Assembly (NCBI GenBank): GCA_965222015.1
Contig: CBDCTL010000022.1
Coordinates: 682,001 to 746,000 of the forward strand
From: JANQPX01 sp965222015
GTDB taxonomy: Bacteria; Pseudomonadota; Alphaproteobacteria; Geminicoccales; Geminicoccaceae
Length of the DNA: 64,000 bases
Direction of reading: 5' to 3'
The number at the start of each line of letters is the position of its first letter. The first letter of the stretch is position 1. A program made the position numbers and the translations under genes. Below the pieces are notes generated by a model that saw nothing but the letters and a program-made list of their open reading frames with translations, was not told the origin of the DNA and searched no databases. Shown here one piece after another: positions 7,916-16,215 of this stretch.

Positions 7916-8758
7916 CTAGCGCACGGTCTGGCGCTGCTCGCCGAGACCGTCGATGCCGAGGCGCATGACGTTGCCTGCCTTCAGGAACACCGGTTCCGGC
8001 TTGACGCCCATGCCCACGCCGGGCGGGGTGCCGGTGGAAATGACGTCGCCCGGGAGCAGGGTCAGATGCTCGCTCAGATGGCTGATCACGGTCGGCAGGT
8101 CGAAGATAAACTGCCTGGTGGAGCTGTCCTGATACATCTTGCCGTCGACCTCGAGCCAGATGCGAAGGTCGTGCGGATCGGCGATTTCGTCCTTCGTCAC
8201 CAGCCACGGGCCGATCGGCGCATAGGTCTCCGGGCTCTTGCCCTTGACCCACTGCTTCGCCCCGCCGTTCATCTGGACGTGACGCTCGGAGACGTCGTTG
8301 ACGATGGTGTAGCCGGCGACGTAGTTCATCGCTTCCGACTTGCCGACGCGGGCGCAGCGCTCGCCGATGACGACGGCGAGCTCGACCTCCCAGTCGCTCT
8401 TGGTCGAGCCCTCGGGGAGGTGGACGTCGTCGTTCGGGCCGATGATCGAGCCGGTGTGCTTCATGAACAGCACGGGCTGATCGGGAATCGGCGAGCCTGT
8501 CTCGGCGGCGTGGTCGGCATAGTTCAGGCCGATGCAAAGCAGGTTCGGCACGAAGGCGAGCGGCACGCCGAGGCGCGGCGAGCCCTCGACCGCCGGCAGG
8601 GATGAGGAATCGATGGCCGCCAGTTCGGCGAGGGCCGCGGATGCGAGCCGATCAGGCGTCAGATCGGCGATATGGCCGGAAAGATCTCGAATATTGCCGT
8701 CCGCATCCAGAAGTCCCGGCTTTTCGGAGCCGGGTTCGCCATACCGCACCAAACGCAT
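7916..8758 (-). CDS. fumarylacetoacetate hydrolase (FAH) family protein, ureidoglycolate lyase-like
   Basis: FAH-superfamily hydrolase/lyase (280 aa). The catalytic core from about residue 75 shows NYADHAAETGSPIPDQPVLF, the metal-ligand stretch SDWEVELAVVIGE (acidic residues coordinating Mg or Mn), NDVSERHVQ, and the C-terminal GDVISTGTPPGVGMG loop. Start ATG 8758 has GGGAG nine bases upstream; the frame stays open to 8887 but without a better signal. The exact substrate is unclear: the family includes ureidoglycolate lyase, 2-keto-3-deoxy-L-fuconate hydrolase and acylpyruvases. No neighbour decides between them. Confidence 0.88.
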   Translation of the reverse strand: MRLVRYGEPGSEKPGLLDADGNIRDLSGHIADLTPDRLASAALAELAAIDSSSLPAVEGSPRLGVPLAFVPNLLCIGLNYADHAAETGSPIPDQPVLFMKHTGSIIGPNDDVHLPEGSTKSDWEVELAVVIGERCARVGKSEAMNYVAGYTIVNDVSERHVQMNGGAKQWVKGKSPETYAPIGPWLVTKDEIADPHDLRIWLEVDGKMYQDSSTRQFIFDLPTVISHLSEHLTLLPGDVISTGTPPGVGMGVKPEPVFLKAGNVMRLGIDGLGEQRQTVR

Positions 8759-8968
8759 CGCCTCATCTCCCACGAGCTTGCTGGAACCGGCCGAATGCCG
8801 GCCTTCGGGGTCTGCCGACTCCCGTGCCCGGCGGTTTCGATGTCCGACCGTCGAGGCCACAGTACGGAAGAACCGGCCGGACGCCAATGTCGGCCGGCAA
8901 AAAAAGACTTCCGCTCGTTAACCATATATTGAAGAATGCTGCTTTAAAAACGGAGCAGTGGAACAACC

Positions 8969-10243
8969 ATGGCCGACGGCGCCTTGTCGAACAGCTATCG
9001 TCATATCGTGCTCAACTCGCACCCGCGGCATGGTGGCCAGAAACCGCCAGCGATCCGCTGGGGTGCGGCCGACGCCAGAGAGCGCGGCCCGGTGATCGGC
9101 ACGGTCACCGATACCGCCCGGCGCAACGCTATCGGCGCCCATGCCGGCGGATACGCGCTTTATCGCGCGCTCGCCGTGGCTTCGGGCAGCCTGAACGCGC
9201 TGCACAAGCCGGACCTCACCAACACCTCGCCCGCGGTCGCGCTCGGTCCCCATCCGCAATGGGCCGATCCGGCGCGCATCGTGTCGCTCGATCCGTTCGG
9301 CCATCTGGTGGGCGAGGTCTTCACCGAGGAGCTGGAAGCCGGCTTCGACATCCGCCCGACCATCGCGGTCACCAAGGCGCGGCTGACCGTTCCGGAGCTT
9401 CACGGCCCCGGGTCTGCAAGCGGTCTTCGGCCGGACGGCCGCGTGCTTCTGGAGACGGGCGAAGCGAACTGCATCAAGGTCGCGGTCGAGCCCGTCTGGC
9501 ATCTGCCGGGCATCGCCGAGCGTTTCGCCATCTCCGAGCAGGATCTGCGCCGGCATCTGTTCGAGCAGACCGGCGGCATGTATCCCGATCTCGTGACCCG
9601 ACCGGACCTGAAGGTCTTCCTGCCGCCGATCGGCGGCCACACGGTCTATATTTTCGGCGACGTCGAGGCGTTCGGGGATCCCTCGGGAAAAGTCGCCTGC
9701 CGGGTCCATGACGAGTGCAACGGCTCCGATGTGTTCGGTTCCGACATCTGCACCTGCCGGCCTTATCTCGTGCACGGCATCGAGGTCTGCATCGAGACGG
9801 CGCAGGCAGGCGGTGCCGGCGTGATCGTCTACAACCGAAAGGAAGGCCGGGCGCTGGGCGAGGTCACGAAGTTCCTGGTCTACAACGCCAGAAAACGACA
9901 GGAGGGCGGCGATCGCGCGGACACCTACTTCACCCGCACCGAATGCGTCGCCGGCGTGCAGGACGTCCGCTTTCAGGAACTCATGCCCGACGTCCTGAAC
10001 TGGCTCGGCATCACGCGCATCGACAAGCTGGTTTCGATGAGCGACATGAAATATGACTCGATCGTCCGCCAGGGCATCGAGGTCGGGGAGCGCGTCGCGA
10101 TCCCGGACGATCGCATTCCGGACGACGCCAAGGTGGAGATGGATGCCAAGAAGGCCGCGGGCTACTTCACCGACGCCGTGCCCTCCGCCGACGAGCTATC
10201 GTCCGCCAAAGGCCGCACCCTTGGCGACTATGAAACGAACTGA
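8969..10243 (+). CDS. GTP cyclohydrolase II paralogue, URC1-like (uracil catabolism)
   Basis: A 424-aa protein with an N-terminal region of about 200 residues not found in classical RibA, followed by a GTP cyclohydrolase II domain. The zinc-binding cysteines are intact at residues 250, 261 and 263 (VHDECNGSDVFGSDICTC), and VIYNRKEGRALGEV-like sequence follows. The gene overlaps one encoding a DUF1688/URC4 protein; this URC1-URC4 pairing is known from the yeast uracil-catabolism (URC) pathway and from bacterial clusters, so a role in opening a uridine-derived pyrimidine ring rather than making riboflavin is inferred. The riboflavin-type GCHII/DHBP gene lies separately at 26.1 kb. Confidence 0.85.
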   Translation: MADGALSNSYRHIVLNSHPRHGGQKPPAIRWGAADARERGPVIGTVTDTARRNAIGAHAGGYALYRALAVASGSLNALHKPDLTNTSPAVALGPHPQWADPARIVSLDPFGHLVGEVFTEELEAGFDIRPTIAVTKARLTVPELHGPGSASGLRPDGRVLLETGEANCIKVAVEPVWHLPGIAERFAISEQDLRRHLFEQTGGMYPDLVTRPDLKVFLPPIGGHTVYIFGDVEAFGDPSGKVACRVHDECNGSDVFGSDICTCRPYLVHGIEVCIETAQAGGAGVIVYNRKEGRALGEVTKFLVYNARKRQEGGDRADTYFTRTECVAGVQDVRFQELMPDVLNWLGITRIDKLVSMSDMKYDSIVRQGIEVGERVAIPDDRIPDDAKVEMDAKKAAGYFTDAVPSADELSSAKGRTLGDYETN

Positions 10244-11468
10244 CCCAAAAGCCGCGATCGCCTGGCTGCGGACGACGGAGGCGATCCGCGAGCGCACCGG
10301 GCTGGTGCTGGCGGCTGCGGAGCGGGGCGACCTCGAACATTTCGAGATCGCGCCGGATCGCCTCGATCCGACCGCGGACGACGTCATCGAGGTCATGGGC
10401 GAGACCTACCCGTCCTTCGACATCCCCTATCACAGCCGCTGGCGTCATTTCGCGGTCGGCGGCCGGGACCGCTGGCGCGAGCTGGCCGCGGATCTAGGCC
10501 ATGTCGCCAGACTGGAACGCGCGCGCATCCGCGTCGATCTGGCGGTGGTCAGCGTGCTGCTCGATGCCGGCGCCGGCGAGCGATGGCGCTATATCGAGCC
10601 GTCGTCAGGTCAGGTGTTCGCACGGTCCGAAGGCCTTGCGATCGCGAGCTTCGATCTCTTCACCGCAGGTCTCTGCTCCGCCGACCCCGACAACCCGCTT
10701 CGCGCCGACGCCGACGCCATGGTGGCCCTGGACGTCTCCATGCTGGAGCGGCTGTTTCAGGTGGCGGACGACAATCCATTGCCCGGCAGCGTGGGACGGA
10801 CGCAGCTGCTGAACGCGCTCGGCCACGCCCTGCATGCGCATCCAACCCTTTTCGGCGACGACGTGCCGCGCATCGGACACCTGGTCGACCATTTTCTGGA
10901 CGAGGCAGAGGACGGCACGTTGCCGGCGAGCGCCATCCTGTCCGCCCTTCTCGAGGGGCTCGGGTCGATCTGGCCGGGGCGGATCGAGCTCGGCGGCGTC
11001 AATCTCGGCGATGTCGGCCGCCACTCCGCCGCGGCGAGCGACGATCTTACCGACGGCCTGGTGCCCTTTCACAAGCTCTCCCAATGGCTCGCTTTTTCAC
11101 TGATCGAGCCGCTGGAGGAGCTGGGGATCGACGTGATCGGGCTCGATGCGCTCACACCGCTCGCCGAATATCGAAATGGCGGGCTGCTCATCGATCACGG
11201 CGTGATCCGGCCGCGCCACGAAGGCGTGCTCGGCCAGGCGCATGCCGGATCGTCCGAACTGATCGTGGAATGGCGGGCGCTGACCGTGGCGCTGATCGAA
11301 CGTCTGGCCGAGCGAATCCGGCATGAGCTCGGCATGTCGCCGATCGATCTGCCGCTGGCGAAGGTGCTGGAAGGCGGCACCTGGAGCGCTGGACGCCGGG
11401 TCGCGAAACGCTGTCGTCCCGACGGCAGTCCGCCCATCACTCTGCTGAGCGACGGCACACTCTTCTGA
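10230..11468 (+). CDS. URC4/Urg3 family protein (DUF1688)
   Basis: A 412-aa cytoplasmic protein of the DUF1688 family, called URC4 in yeast uracil catabolism and Urg3 in fission yeast. Recognisable blocks are IPYHSRWRHFAVGG, WRYIEPSSGQVFARSEGLAIASFD, DDLTDGLVPFHKLSQWLAFS and the C-terminal LEGGTWSAGRRVAKRCRPDG. The reaction it catalyses is not established. ATG 10230 lies 14 bases inside the upstream gene, so the pair is translationally coupled. The reading frame is open further upstream inside the neighbour, but that part is a shadow frame. No uracil phosphoribosyltransferase (URC6) gene is in the window. Confidence 0.88.
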   Translation: MKRTDPKAAIAWLRTTEAIRERTGLVLAAAERGDLEHFEIAPDRLDPTADDVIEVMGETYPSFDIPYHSRWRHFAVGGRDRWRELAADLGHVARLERARIRVDLAVVSVLLDAGAGERWRYIEPSSGQVFARSEGLAIASFDLFTAGLCSADPDNPLRADADAMVALDVSMLERLFQVADDNPLPGSVGRTQLLNALGHALHAHPTLFGDDVPRIGHLVDHFLDEAEDGTLPASAILSALLEGLGSIWPGRIELGGVNLGDVGRHSAAASDDLTDGLVPFHKLSQWLAFSLIEPLEELGIDVIGLDALTPLAEYRNGGLLIDHGVIRPRHEGVLGQAHAGSSELIVEWRALTVALIERLAERIRHELGMSPIDLPLAKVLEGGTWSAGRRVAKRCRPDGSPPITLLSDGTLF

Positions 11469-11600
11469 TCCTCGCAGCCGCGGGGAAACGCAAACCCGGA
11501 AGTGAAGTGCGCGAAGGGCCTTCAAGTTTCCCGGACACCCGCCCCACGCCGCAGCGTCGCGGCATGGAGGCGAGGTCCAGTAACGCTGACCCGCGTCGGA

Positions 11601-13079
11601 TCAGATGCCGCCGAGGTTGACGTATTTGATCTCGAGATAGTCGTCGATGCCGTATTTCGAGCCTTCGCGGCCGACGCCCGAGTGCTTGTAGCCGCCGAAC
11701 GGCGCCACCTCGGTCGAGAAGATGCCCTCGTTGACGCTGACGATGCCGGCTTCGAGGTCCTCGGCGACGCGGAACACGCGACCGACGTCGCGCGCGTAGA
11801 AATAGCTGGCGAGGCCGAACTCGGTGTCGTTGGCCATTGCCACCACGTCGTCGTCCTCCTTGAAGCGGTAGAGGGGTGCGACCGGACCGAAGGTTTCCTC
11901 GTGGCTGATGACCATGTCCGAGGTGCAGTCGCCGAGCACGGTCGGCTCGAAGAACTGGCCGCCGAGCTGGTGCCGGCCGCCGCCGGTCAGGACCTTGGCG
12001 CCCTTCTTCTTGGCGTCCTCGACATGGGCTTCCGCCTTGTCGACCGCGGCCGGTTCGATCAGCGGCCCCTGGTTGACCCCTTCGTCGAGACCGTTGCCGA
12101 CCTTGAGCTCCTTGACCGCCTCCGCGAATTTCTGGGCGAAGGCGTCATAGATCTTGTCCTGCACGTAGATGCGATTGGTGCAGACGCAGGTCTGGCCGGA
12201 ATTGCGGTATTTGGAGGCCATTGCCCCCTTGACCGCGGCGTCGAGGTCGGCGTCGTCGAAGATGATCATCGGTGCGTGACCGCCGAGCTCCATCGACACC
12301 TTCTTCACGGTCTCCGCCGACTGCTTCATCAGGAGCTTGCCGATCTCGGTGGAGCCGGTGAAGGTGATCTTTCGAACCAGGTCGTTGGAGGTCAGTTCGC
12401 CGCCGATCTCCCTTGCACTGCCGGTCAGCACGTTGAAGACGCCCTTGGGCAGCCCCGCCCGCTCGCCAAGCTCGGCCAGCGCCAGGGCGGAATAGGGCGT
12501 GAAGGTCGCGGGCTTGACCACCATGGTGCAGCCGGCGGCGAGGCCGGGCCCGCATTTCCGGGTGATCATCGCGTTCGGGAAGTTCCAGGGCGTGATCGCG
12601 CCGCAGACACCGACCGGCTGCTTCAGCACCAGGATGCGGCGATCGGCAGCAGGCGATGGGATGGTGTCGCCGTAGATGCGCTTGGCCTCTTCCGCGAACC
12701 ACTCGATGAATGAGGCGCCGTAAGCGATCTCGCCGCGGCTCTCGGTGAGCGATTTGCCCTGCTCGCGGGTCATCAGGACGGCCAGGTCCTCCTGATTCTC
12801 CATCATCAGGTCGAACCAGCGACGCAAAATCGCGGCGCGCTCCTTGGCTGTGGTCCGTTTCCAGCTCTTGAAGGCCTCGTGAGCGCCCTCGATCGCGCGT
12901 GCCGTTTCGGCCTGACCCATATTCGGGATCGTGCCGATCACCTCACCATTCGCGGGGTCGGTGACCTCGATCGTCTTGCCGCTGTCGGCGTCCACCCACT
13001 CGCCGTTGATGTAGCACTGCTCCTTGAGCAGCGAAGCGTCTCTCAGGTGAACGCGCACGTCCTTCAGGGCTGTCGCCAT
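11601..13079 (-). CDS. gabD: NAD(P)-dependent succinate-semialdehyde dehydrogenase
   Basis: Aldehyde dehydrogenase superfamily member (492 aa), oxidising succinate semialdehyde to succinate, the last step of GABA degradation. Diagnostic stretches are PWNFPNAMITRKCGPGLAAG, the catalytic Glu in VSMELGGHAP, the catalytic Cys in NSGQTCVCTNR (a double-Cys active site typical of GabD), and HEETFGPVAPLYRF. Full length, ATG 13079 preceded by a GGAGG-type site. It converges on the URC-like unit. Related semialdehydes (for example glutarate semialdehyde) are possible substrates. Confidence 0.92.
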   Translation of the reverse strand: MATALKDVRVHLRDASLLKEQCYINGEWVDADSGKTIEVTDPANGEVIGTIPNMGQAETARAIEGAHEAFKSWKRTTAKERAAILRRWFDLMMENQEDLAVLMTREQGKSLTESRGEIAYGASFIEWFAEEAKRIYGDTIPSPAADRRILVLKQPVGVCGAITPWNFPNAMITRKCGPGLAAGCTMVVKPATFTPYSALALAELGERAGLPKGVFNVLTGSAREIGGELTSNDLVRKITFTGSTEIGKLLMKQSAETVKKVSMELGGHAPMIIFDDADLDAAVKGAMASKYRNSGQTCVCTNRIYVQDKIYDAFAQKFAEAVKELKVGNGLDEGVNQGPLIEPAAVDKAEAHVEDAKKKGAKVLTGGGRHQLGGQFFEPTVLGDCTSDMVISHEETFGPVAPLYRFKEDDDVVAMANDTEFGLASYFYARDVGRVFRVAEDLEAGIVSVNEGIFSTEVAPFGGYKHSGVGREGSKYGIDDYLEIKYVNLGGI

Positions 13080-13396
13080 GATGCTCTACCTCCGTTTTTC
13101 CCGAGACGGCATCGATGGCCGCCTTCCGCGATGTTTGCGCCTTTCATATGGTATCTCAAGTTCCAAGAACCACCCATGCCCGGTGCCGGCATCGCCCCTT
13201 CGATGTAAATCTTTCGATCGAATTCAAGATCCTCATGGATCGGAAATAGAAATTCGGTGTCTTCACACCACAGGCGTACATCCAATTGATGATCGAACCA
13301 ATAAGCGAACAAAGCCTATAATTCATGTGAAGCGGCATCTTTTTCACTGAACGACTTCGAAGATGCCTATTCGACCGCCAATCATGGAGATCGATC
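13080..13396. other. AT-rich intergenic region before the Tyr/Asn-rich exported protein
   Basis: 317 bases between divergent gabD and the exported repeat protein, clearly more AT-rich than the surrounding genes. No gene is supported; short frames on the reverse strand lack start signals and coding character. It ends in GGAG seven bases before ATG 13397. A good -10 hexamer lies inside and is listed separately. Room remains for binding of the LuxR-type regulator encoded at 16.2 kb. Confidence 0.45.
13317..13322 (+). promoter_or_regulatory. candidate -10 element TATAAT
   Basis: A perfect TATAAT at 13317-13322 sits 75 bases upstream of ATG 13397 in an AT-rich stretch. No TTGACA-like -35 box stands 16-18 bases upstream (the nearest, TTGATG at 13286-13291, is 25 bases away), which would fit an activator-dependent promoter. 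Position and direction suit the exported repeat protein; activity is inferred only. Confidence 0.4.
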
Positions 13397-13798
13397 ATGA
13401 AAACCCTGCTTATTTCATCAATTGCCGCTGGATTCATGGCCTCGACTGCAATGGCTGCCCCGATGCAGCTGACCGACGCCCAACTCGATCAGGTCGCCGC
13501 CGGCACCTACCATGACAATGGCAACGGCAAGGGGCATGATGACGGCCACAAACGACGCCACGGGAACAAGAGGGGTGGCGAAGGGCACCGGGACTATGGC
13601 GGGTATCATTACTACCCGTACTACTACAACGACAATTACAATGACAACTATAACGATAATGATAACGACAACTACAACGAGAACTACAACTACAACAACA
13701 ACTATATCTACATCTCCATCCCGTTCTTCGGCTATGGCGGCCACGACGGTGGCTATGGCGGCGGCCATGGCCGTGGGTATGGCGGCGACGCGAACTGA
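13397..13798 (+). CDS. Tyr/Asn/Gly-rich exported protein with Sec signal plus double-glycine-type leader
   Basis: A 133-aa exported low-complexity protein of unknown function. Residues 1-20 form a Sec signal peptide (MKTLLISSIAAGFMASTAMA). Directly after it, residues 25-36 read LTDAQLDQVAAG. Relative to the last Gly, Leu is at -12 and -7, Val at -4 and Ala-Gly at -2/-1, the spacing of bacteriocin double-glycine leaders cut by C39 peptidases. The remaining ~97 residues are charged His/Lys/Gly, then a Tyr/Asn/Asp block (about residues 73-103), a short IYISIPFFGYGG segment and a Gly/His/Tyr-rich tail. GGAG precedes the start. The next genes encode a C39 peptidase and an outer-membrane-barrel-like protein, so it is the likely substrate, possibly a fibre, adhesin or metal-binding matrix protein. 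Confidence 0.85.
   Translation: MKTLLISSIAAGFMASTAMAAPMQLTDAQLDQVAAGTYHDNGNGKGHDDGHKRRHGNKRGGEGHRDYGGYHYYPYYYNDNYNDNYNDNDNDNYNENYNYNNNYIYISIPFFGYGGHDGGYGGGHGRGYGGDAN
13625..13705 (+). repeat. degenerate (Asn-Asp/Tyr)n coding repeat
   Basis: Tandem alternation of Asn with Asp, Tyr or Glu codons inside the exported repeat protein. Synonymous codons are mixed throughout (AAC/AAT, GAC/GAT, TAC/TAT), so the DNA is less repetitive than the protein. That suggests selection on the peptide rather than very recent slippage. Confidence 0.7.
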
Positions 13799-13816
13799 GC
13801 GGAGCGCACGAGAGGA

Positions 13817-13847
13817 GCACGGCGGCGACATCGGTGCGCCGCCGTGC
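13817..13847 (+). terminator. strong hairpin between the exported repeat gene and the C39 peptidase gene
   Basis: A perfect 11-bp GC-rich inverted repeat, 13817-13827 with 13837-13847, with a 9-base loop and TTCC after it. It begins 19 bases after the stop of the exported protein. It could cap an abundant short transcript and let only part of transcription read into the peptidase and barrel genes. Because the alternative GTG at 13834 lies in its loop, the hairpin also argues that the peptidase starts at 13867. Confidence 0.6.
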
Positions 13848-13866
13848 TTCCGGAATCGAGCCGAGA

Positions 13867-14532
13867 GTGAAACGATTGCCTTCCCCGAGCCTCGCGCAAC
13901 GGATCTTCTGCGGCCTGGTCCGCGCGATGATCCCGGTCCTGATGGCTACCCCTGCCCTCGCCGTCGGCGAACGGCCGGTGCGCTCGCTGCTCGAGGCGCG
14001 AGAAGACCGGGTCGTCGTCCAGGCCTGGGATCTGAGCTGCGGCGCCGCAGCGCTGGCGACGCTCCTGAACTACCAGCTCGCCGATCCGGTCTCCGAGAAG
14101 GAGGTCGCGCGCGGGCTGATCAAGCGCGACGACTATCTGCGCGATCCCAACCTCGTTCGCGCGCGCCAGGGCTTCTCGCTTCTCGACCTGAAGCGCTTCG
14201 TCGACGACCGGGGGTATCAGGGCATCGGTCTTGGCAAGCTGGTGATCGACGATCTGAAGGAAGTCGCGCCGGTGATGGTGCCCGTGACCTTCAACGGCTA
14301 CAACCACTTCGTGATTTTTCGCGGCATGGTGAACACCGTTTCGGGGCGCAGCCGGGTGCTTCTCGCCGATCCTGCATTCGGCAACCGCACCATGCCGCTC
14401 GACCTGTTCGAAGCCGCCTGGCTCGAACATCCCGAACTCGGTCGGGTCGGCTTCACGGTCGCCCGAGAGGATGGCAGCACCCCGCCGAACCGTCTTGCAC
14501 CCAGTGAGTCGGATTTCGTGACCTTTCGCTAG
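13867..14532 (+). CDS. C39-family peptidase, periplasmic (FapD-like)
   Basis: Papain-like C39 cysteine peptidase (221 aa) of the type that cleaves double-glycine leaders, here as a stand-alone exported domain rather than fused to an ABC transporter. The N-terminus is a signal peptide (hydrophobic core VRAMIPVLMATPALA). Catalytic elements are visible: oxyanion Gln52 and Cys58 in VQAWDLSCGAAALATLLNY, His147 in GYNHFVIFRG, and Asp168 in LLADPAFGN. Start GTG 13867 gives a standard Sec signal; GTG 13834 is unlikely because it lies in a hairpin loop. A lone C39 peptidase beside an exported repetitive protein and an outer-membrane barrel recalls FapD of Pseudomonas functional-amyloid operons. The predicted substrate is the preceding gene's product. 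Confidence 0.85.
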   Translation: MKRLPSPSLAQRIFCGLVRAMIPVLMATPALAVGERPVRSLLEAREDRVVVQAWDLSCGAAALATLLNYQLADPVSEKEVARGLIKRDDYLRDPNLVRARQGFSLLDLKRFVDDRGYQGIGLGKLVIDDLKEVAPVMVPVTFNGYNHFVIFRGMVNTVSGRSRVLLADPAFGNRTMPLDLFEAAWLEHPELGRVGFTVAREDGSTPPNRLAPSESDFVTFR

Positions 14533-14600
14533 GCGAAAGAGCTGGCCCCACGTCTCGACGACACCGACCGGTGCGGCCGGCCATGGATATTGGATCTTTC

Positions 14601-16202
14601 ATGTCGATCAGAAAATTCACGCGGAATCGCTATCGGACGCCCGGTCTCGCCGCGCTTTTCCTCCCGTTCCTCGCCTTCGATGCCGCGCTCGCCGCCGTCG
14701 ATCGCACCGATCCCGCTGAGGCGACCGCCGCGCCGCCGCTGGCGACGGCCTCCTATGACCGGCTCGATCGAGGAGAGCGGATCACGCTCGGCCTCGGTGC
14801 GCCGGTCGGCCATGTCGCACAGCGAGACGGGGATCAGCTGATCGTCTGGTTCGATCAGCCGAGACGTTTCGATCTCGATGCCCTCGTCGACCGGCCGGGC
14901 TCGCGACTGGTCGGTGCCGCTGCACCCGGCGCCGGTCCGACCCGATGGCTGGTGCTGGACGTCGCCCCCGGAAGCGAGGTGAGGAGCGAGTTGATCGACG
15001 GCGATCGGCTGGTCATCACCATCGCCGGCGACGACGCCTCGAAGGCCGTCGAGGCCTCAGCCGAGCCGGCGGCCATCGACGCCGCCGCGCGCCCGGAGGC
15101 CGTTTCCTCGCGCGAACCGCCTTCCGCCGTCGTGAGCGATGCTTCTCCCTCACCTGCCCCCGGGCCGAGATCGCTGACGCCGGTGGCGAAACCGAAGGCC
15201 GTCGCTCCGCCGGTGATCGCCGCCGCGGCGCCCCCGAAGGCGCCAGCGCCCGTCCCGGCGCCCGACGCCGCTTCGTCCCGGCCCGCCCCCATGCCCGGGC
15301 AGATCGAGGTCGACGAAACGGCGCTGGATCGTGCGCTCGAGCGTACGCTGACGCGGGAAGGTGCAGTGCTGCTACCCTTCGGGCTTCTCGAGATCGAGCC
15401 AGGGCTGAGCTACGCAAGGCAGGAATTCGACGCGCCGACGCTGATCAATCTTTTCGGCTTTCCGGCGTTCGGCGAAACCAAGGTTCGCCGCAACGAGGTC
15501 ACCGCCAGCCTGGCTGCGCGCTTCGGCCTGCCCTTCGACGCGCAGCTCGAGCTCGACCTTCCCTACCGCTATGTCGACCAGTCGGTGATGACCACCATCG
15601 GCTTCGATCCGGTCGACGAGACGGAAAGCGACGCCTGGGCGTTCGGCGACCTCGGGGTCGGTCTCGCGAAGACGATCATGCGCGAGGGAAGCTGGCGGCC
15701 GGACGTGGTCGCGCGGCTGCACTGGGACAGCCAGACGGGAAAGAGCGTCGACGACGGCATCGCGCTCGGTGGCGGATCGCACGAACTCACCGGCTCGATC
15801 ACGCTCGTCAAGAGCCAGGACCCGCTCGCGTTTTTCGGGACTGTCGCCTACGAAAAGACCTTCGAGGAGGACGACCTCGATCCTGGCGACCGGATCGGCC
15901 TGTCGATCGGCACGGTGCTGGCGGCGAGCCCGGAAACGTCGCTGCGCGCCTCGCTCAGGCAGGACTTCATCGGCGACGCGGAATTCGAGGGCGATCAGCT
16001 GGACGGCACCGATCAGATGGCGGCGTCGCTGAACGTCGGGGCGTCGTCTGTGCTGGGCCGCGGCTTGCTGCTGGATGCATCTGCCGAAATCGGTCTGACG
16101 GAGGATGCACCCGACTATGCGGCGCGCGTCTCGGTGCCGATCCGCTTCGATCTGCGCCGCACCTTCTCCCTCGACGGACCTTCGCCGGCCGACGACGGGT
16201 AG
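14601..16202 (+). CDS. outer-membrane beta-barrel protein with periplasmic domain (FapF-like arrangement)
   Basis: Exported 533-aa protein. A signal peptide ends near ALA/AVD (residue ~25). Residues ~30-140 form a periplasmic domain (RITLGLGAPVGHVAQ, DGDQLIVWFDQP). Residues ~147-233 are a Pro/Ala-rich linker. A short helix ALDRALERTLTREGAVLLP precedes about 270 residues of alternating amphipathic strands ending in an aromatic-containing segment (VPIRFDLRRTFSL), as expected for an outer-membrane barrel of the phenol-degradation MetA-like type. ATG 14601 was chosen over 14583 and GTG 14571 because it gives the best signal peptide and has GGA upstream. With the C39 peptidase upstream it probably forms a translocation pore. 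Assignment to FapF is by architecture only. Confidence 0.75.
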   Translation: MSIRKFTRNRYRTPGLAALFLPFLAFDAALAAVDRTDPAEATAAPPLATASYDRLDRGERITLGLGAPVGHVAQRDGDQLIVWFDQPRRFDLDALVDRPGSRLVGAAAPGAGPTRWLVLDVAPGSEVRSELIDGDRLVITIAGDDASKAVEASAEPAAIDAAARPEAVSSREPPSAVVSDASPSPAPGPRSLTPVAKPKAVAPPVIAAAAPPKAPAPVPAPDAASSRPAPMPGQIEVDETALDRALERTLTREGAVLLPFGLLEIEPGLSYARQEFDAPTLINLFGFPAFGETKVRRNEVTASLAARFGLPFDAQLELDLPYRYVDQSVMTTIGFDPVDETESDAWAFGDLGVGLAKTIMREGSWRPDVVARLHWDSQTGKSVDDGIALGGGSHELTGSITLVKSQDPLAFFGTVAYEKTFEEDDLDPGDRIGLSIGTVLAASPETSLRASLRQDFIGDAEFEGDQLDGTDQMAASLNVGASSVLGRGLLLDASAEIGLTEDAPDYAARVSVPIRFDLRRTFSLDGPSPADDG

Positions 16203-16215
16203 CGATCGACCGACG

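Noticed and set aside
13418..13831. - strand frame rich in Val/Ile opposite the exported repeat protein
   Set aside because: It is the antisense reading of the Asn/Asp/Tyr codon repeat; hydrophobic only because of that complement.
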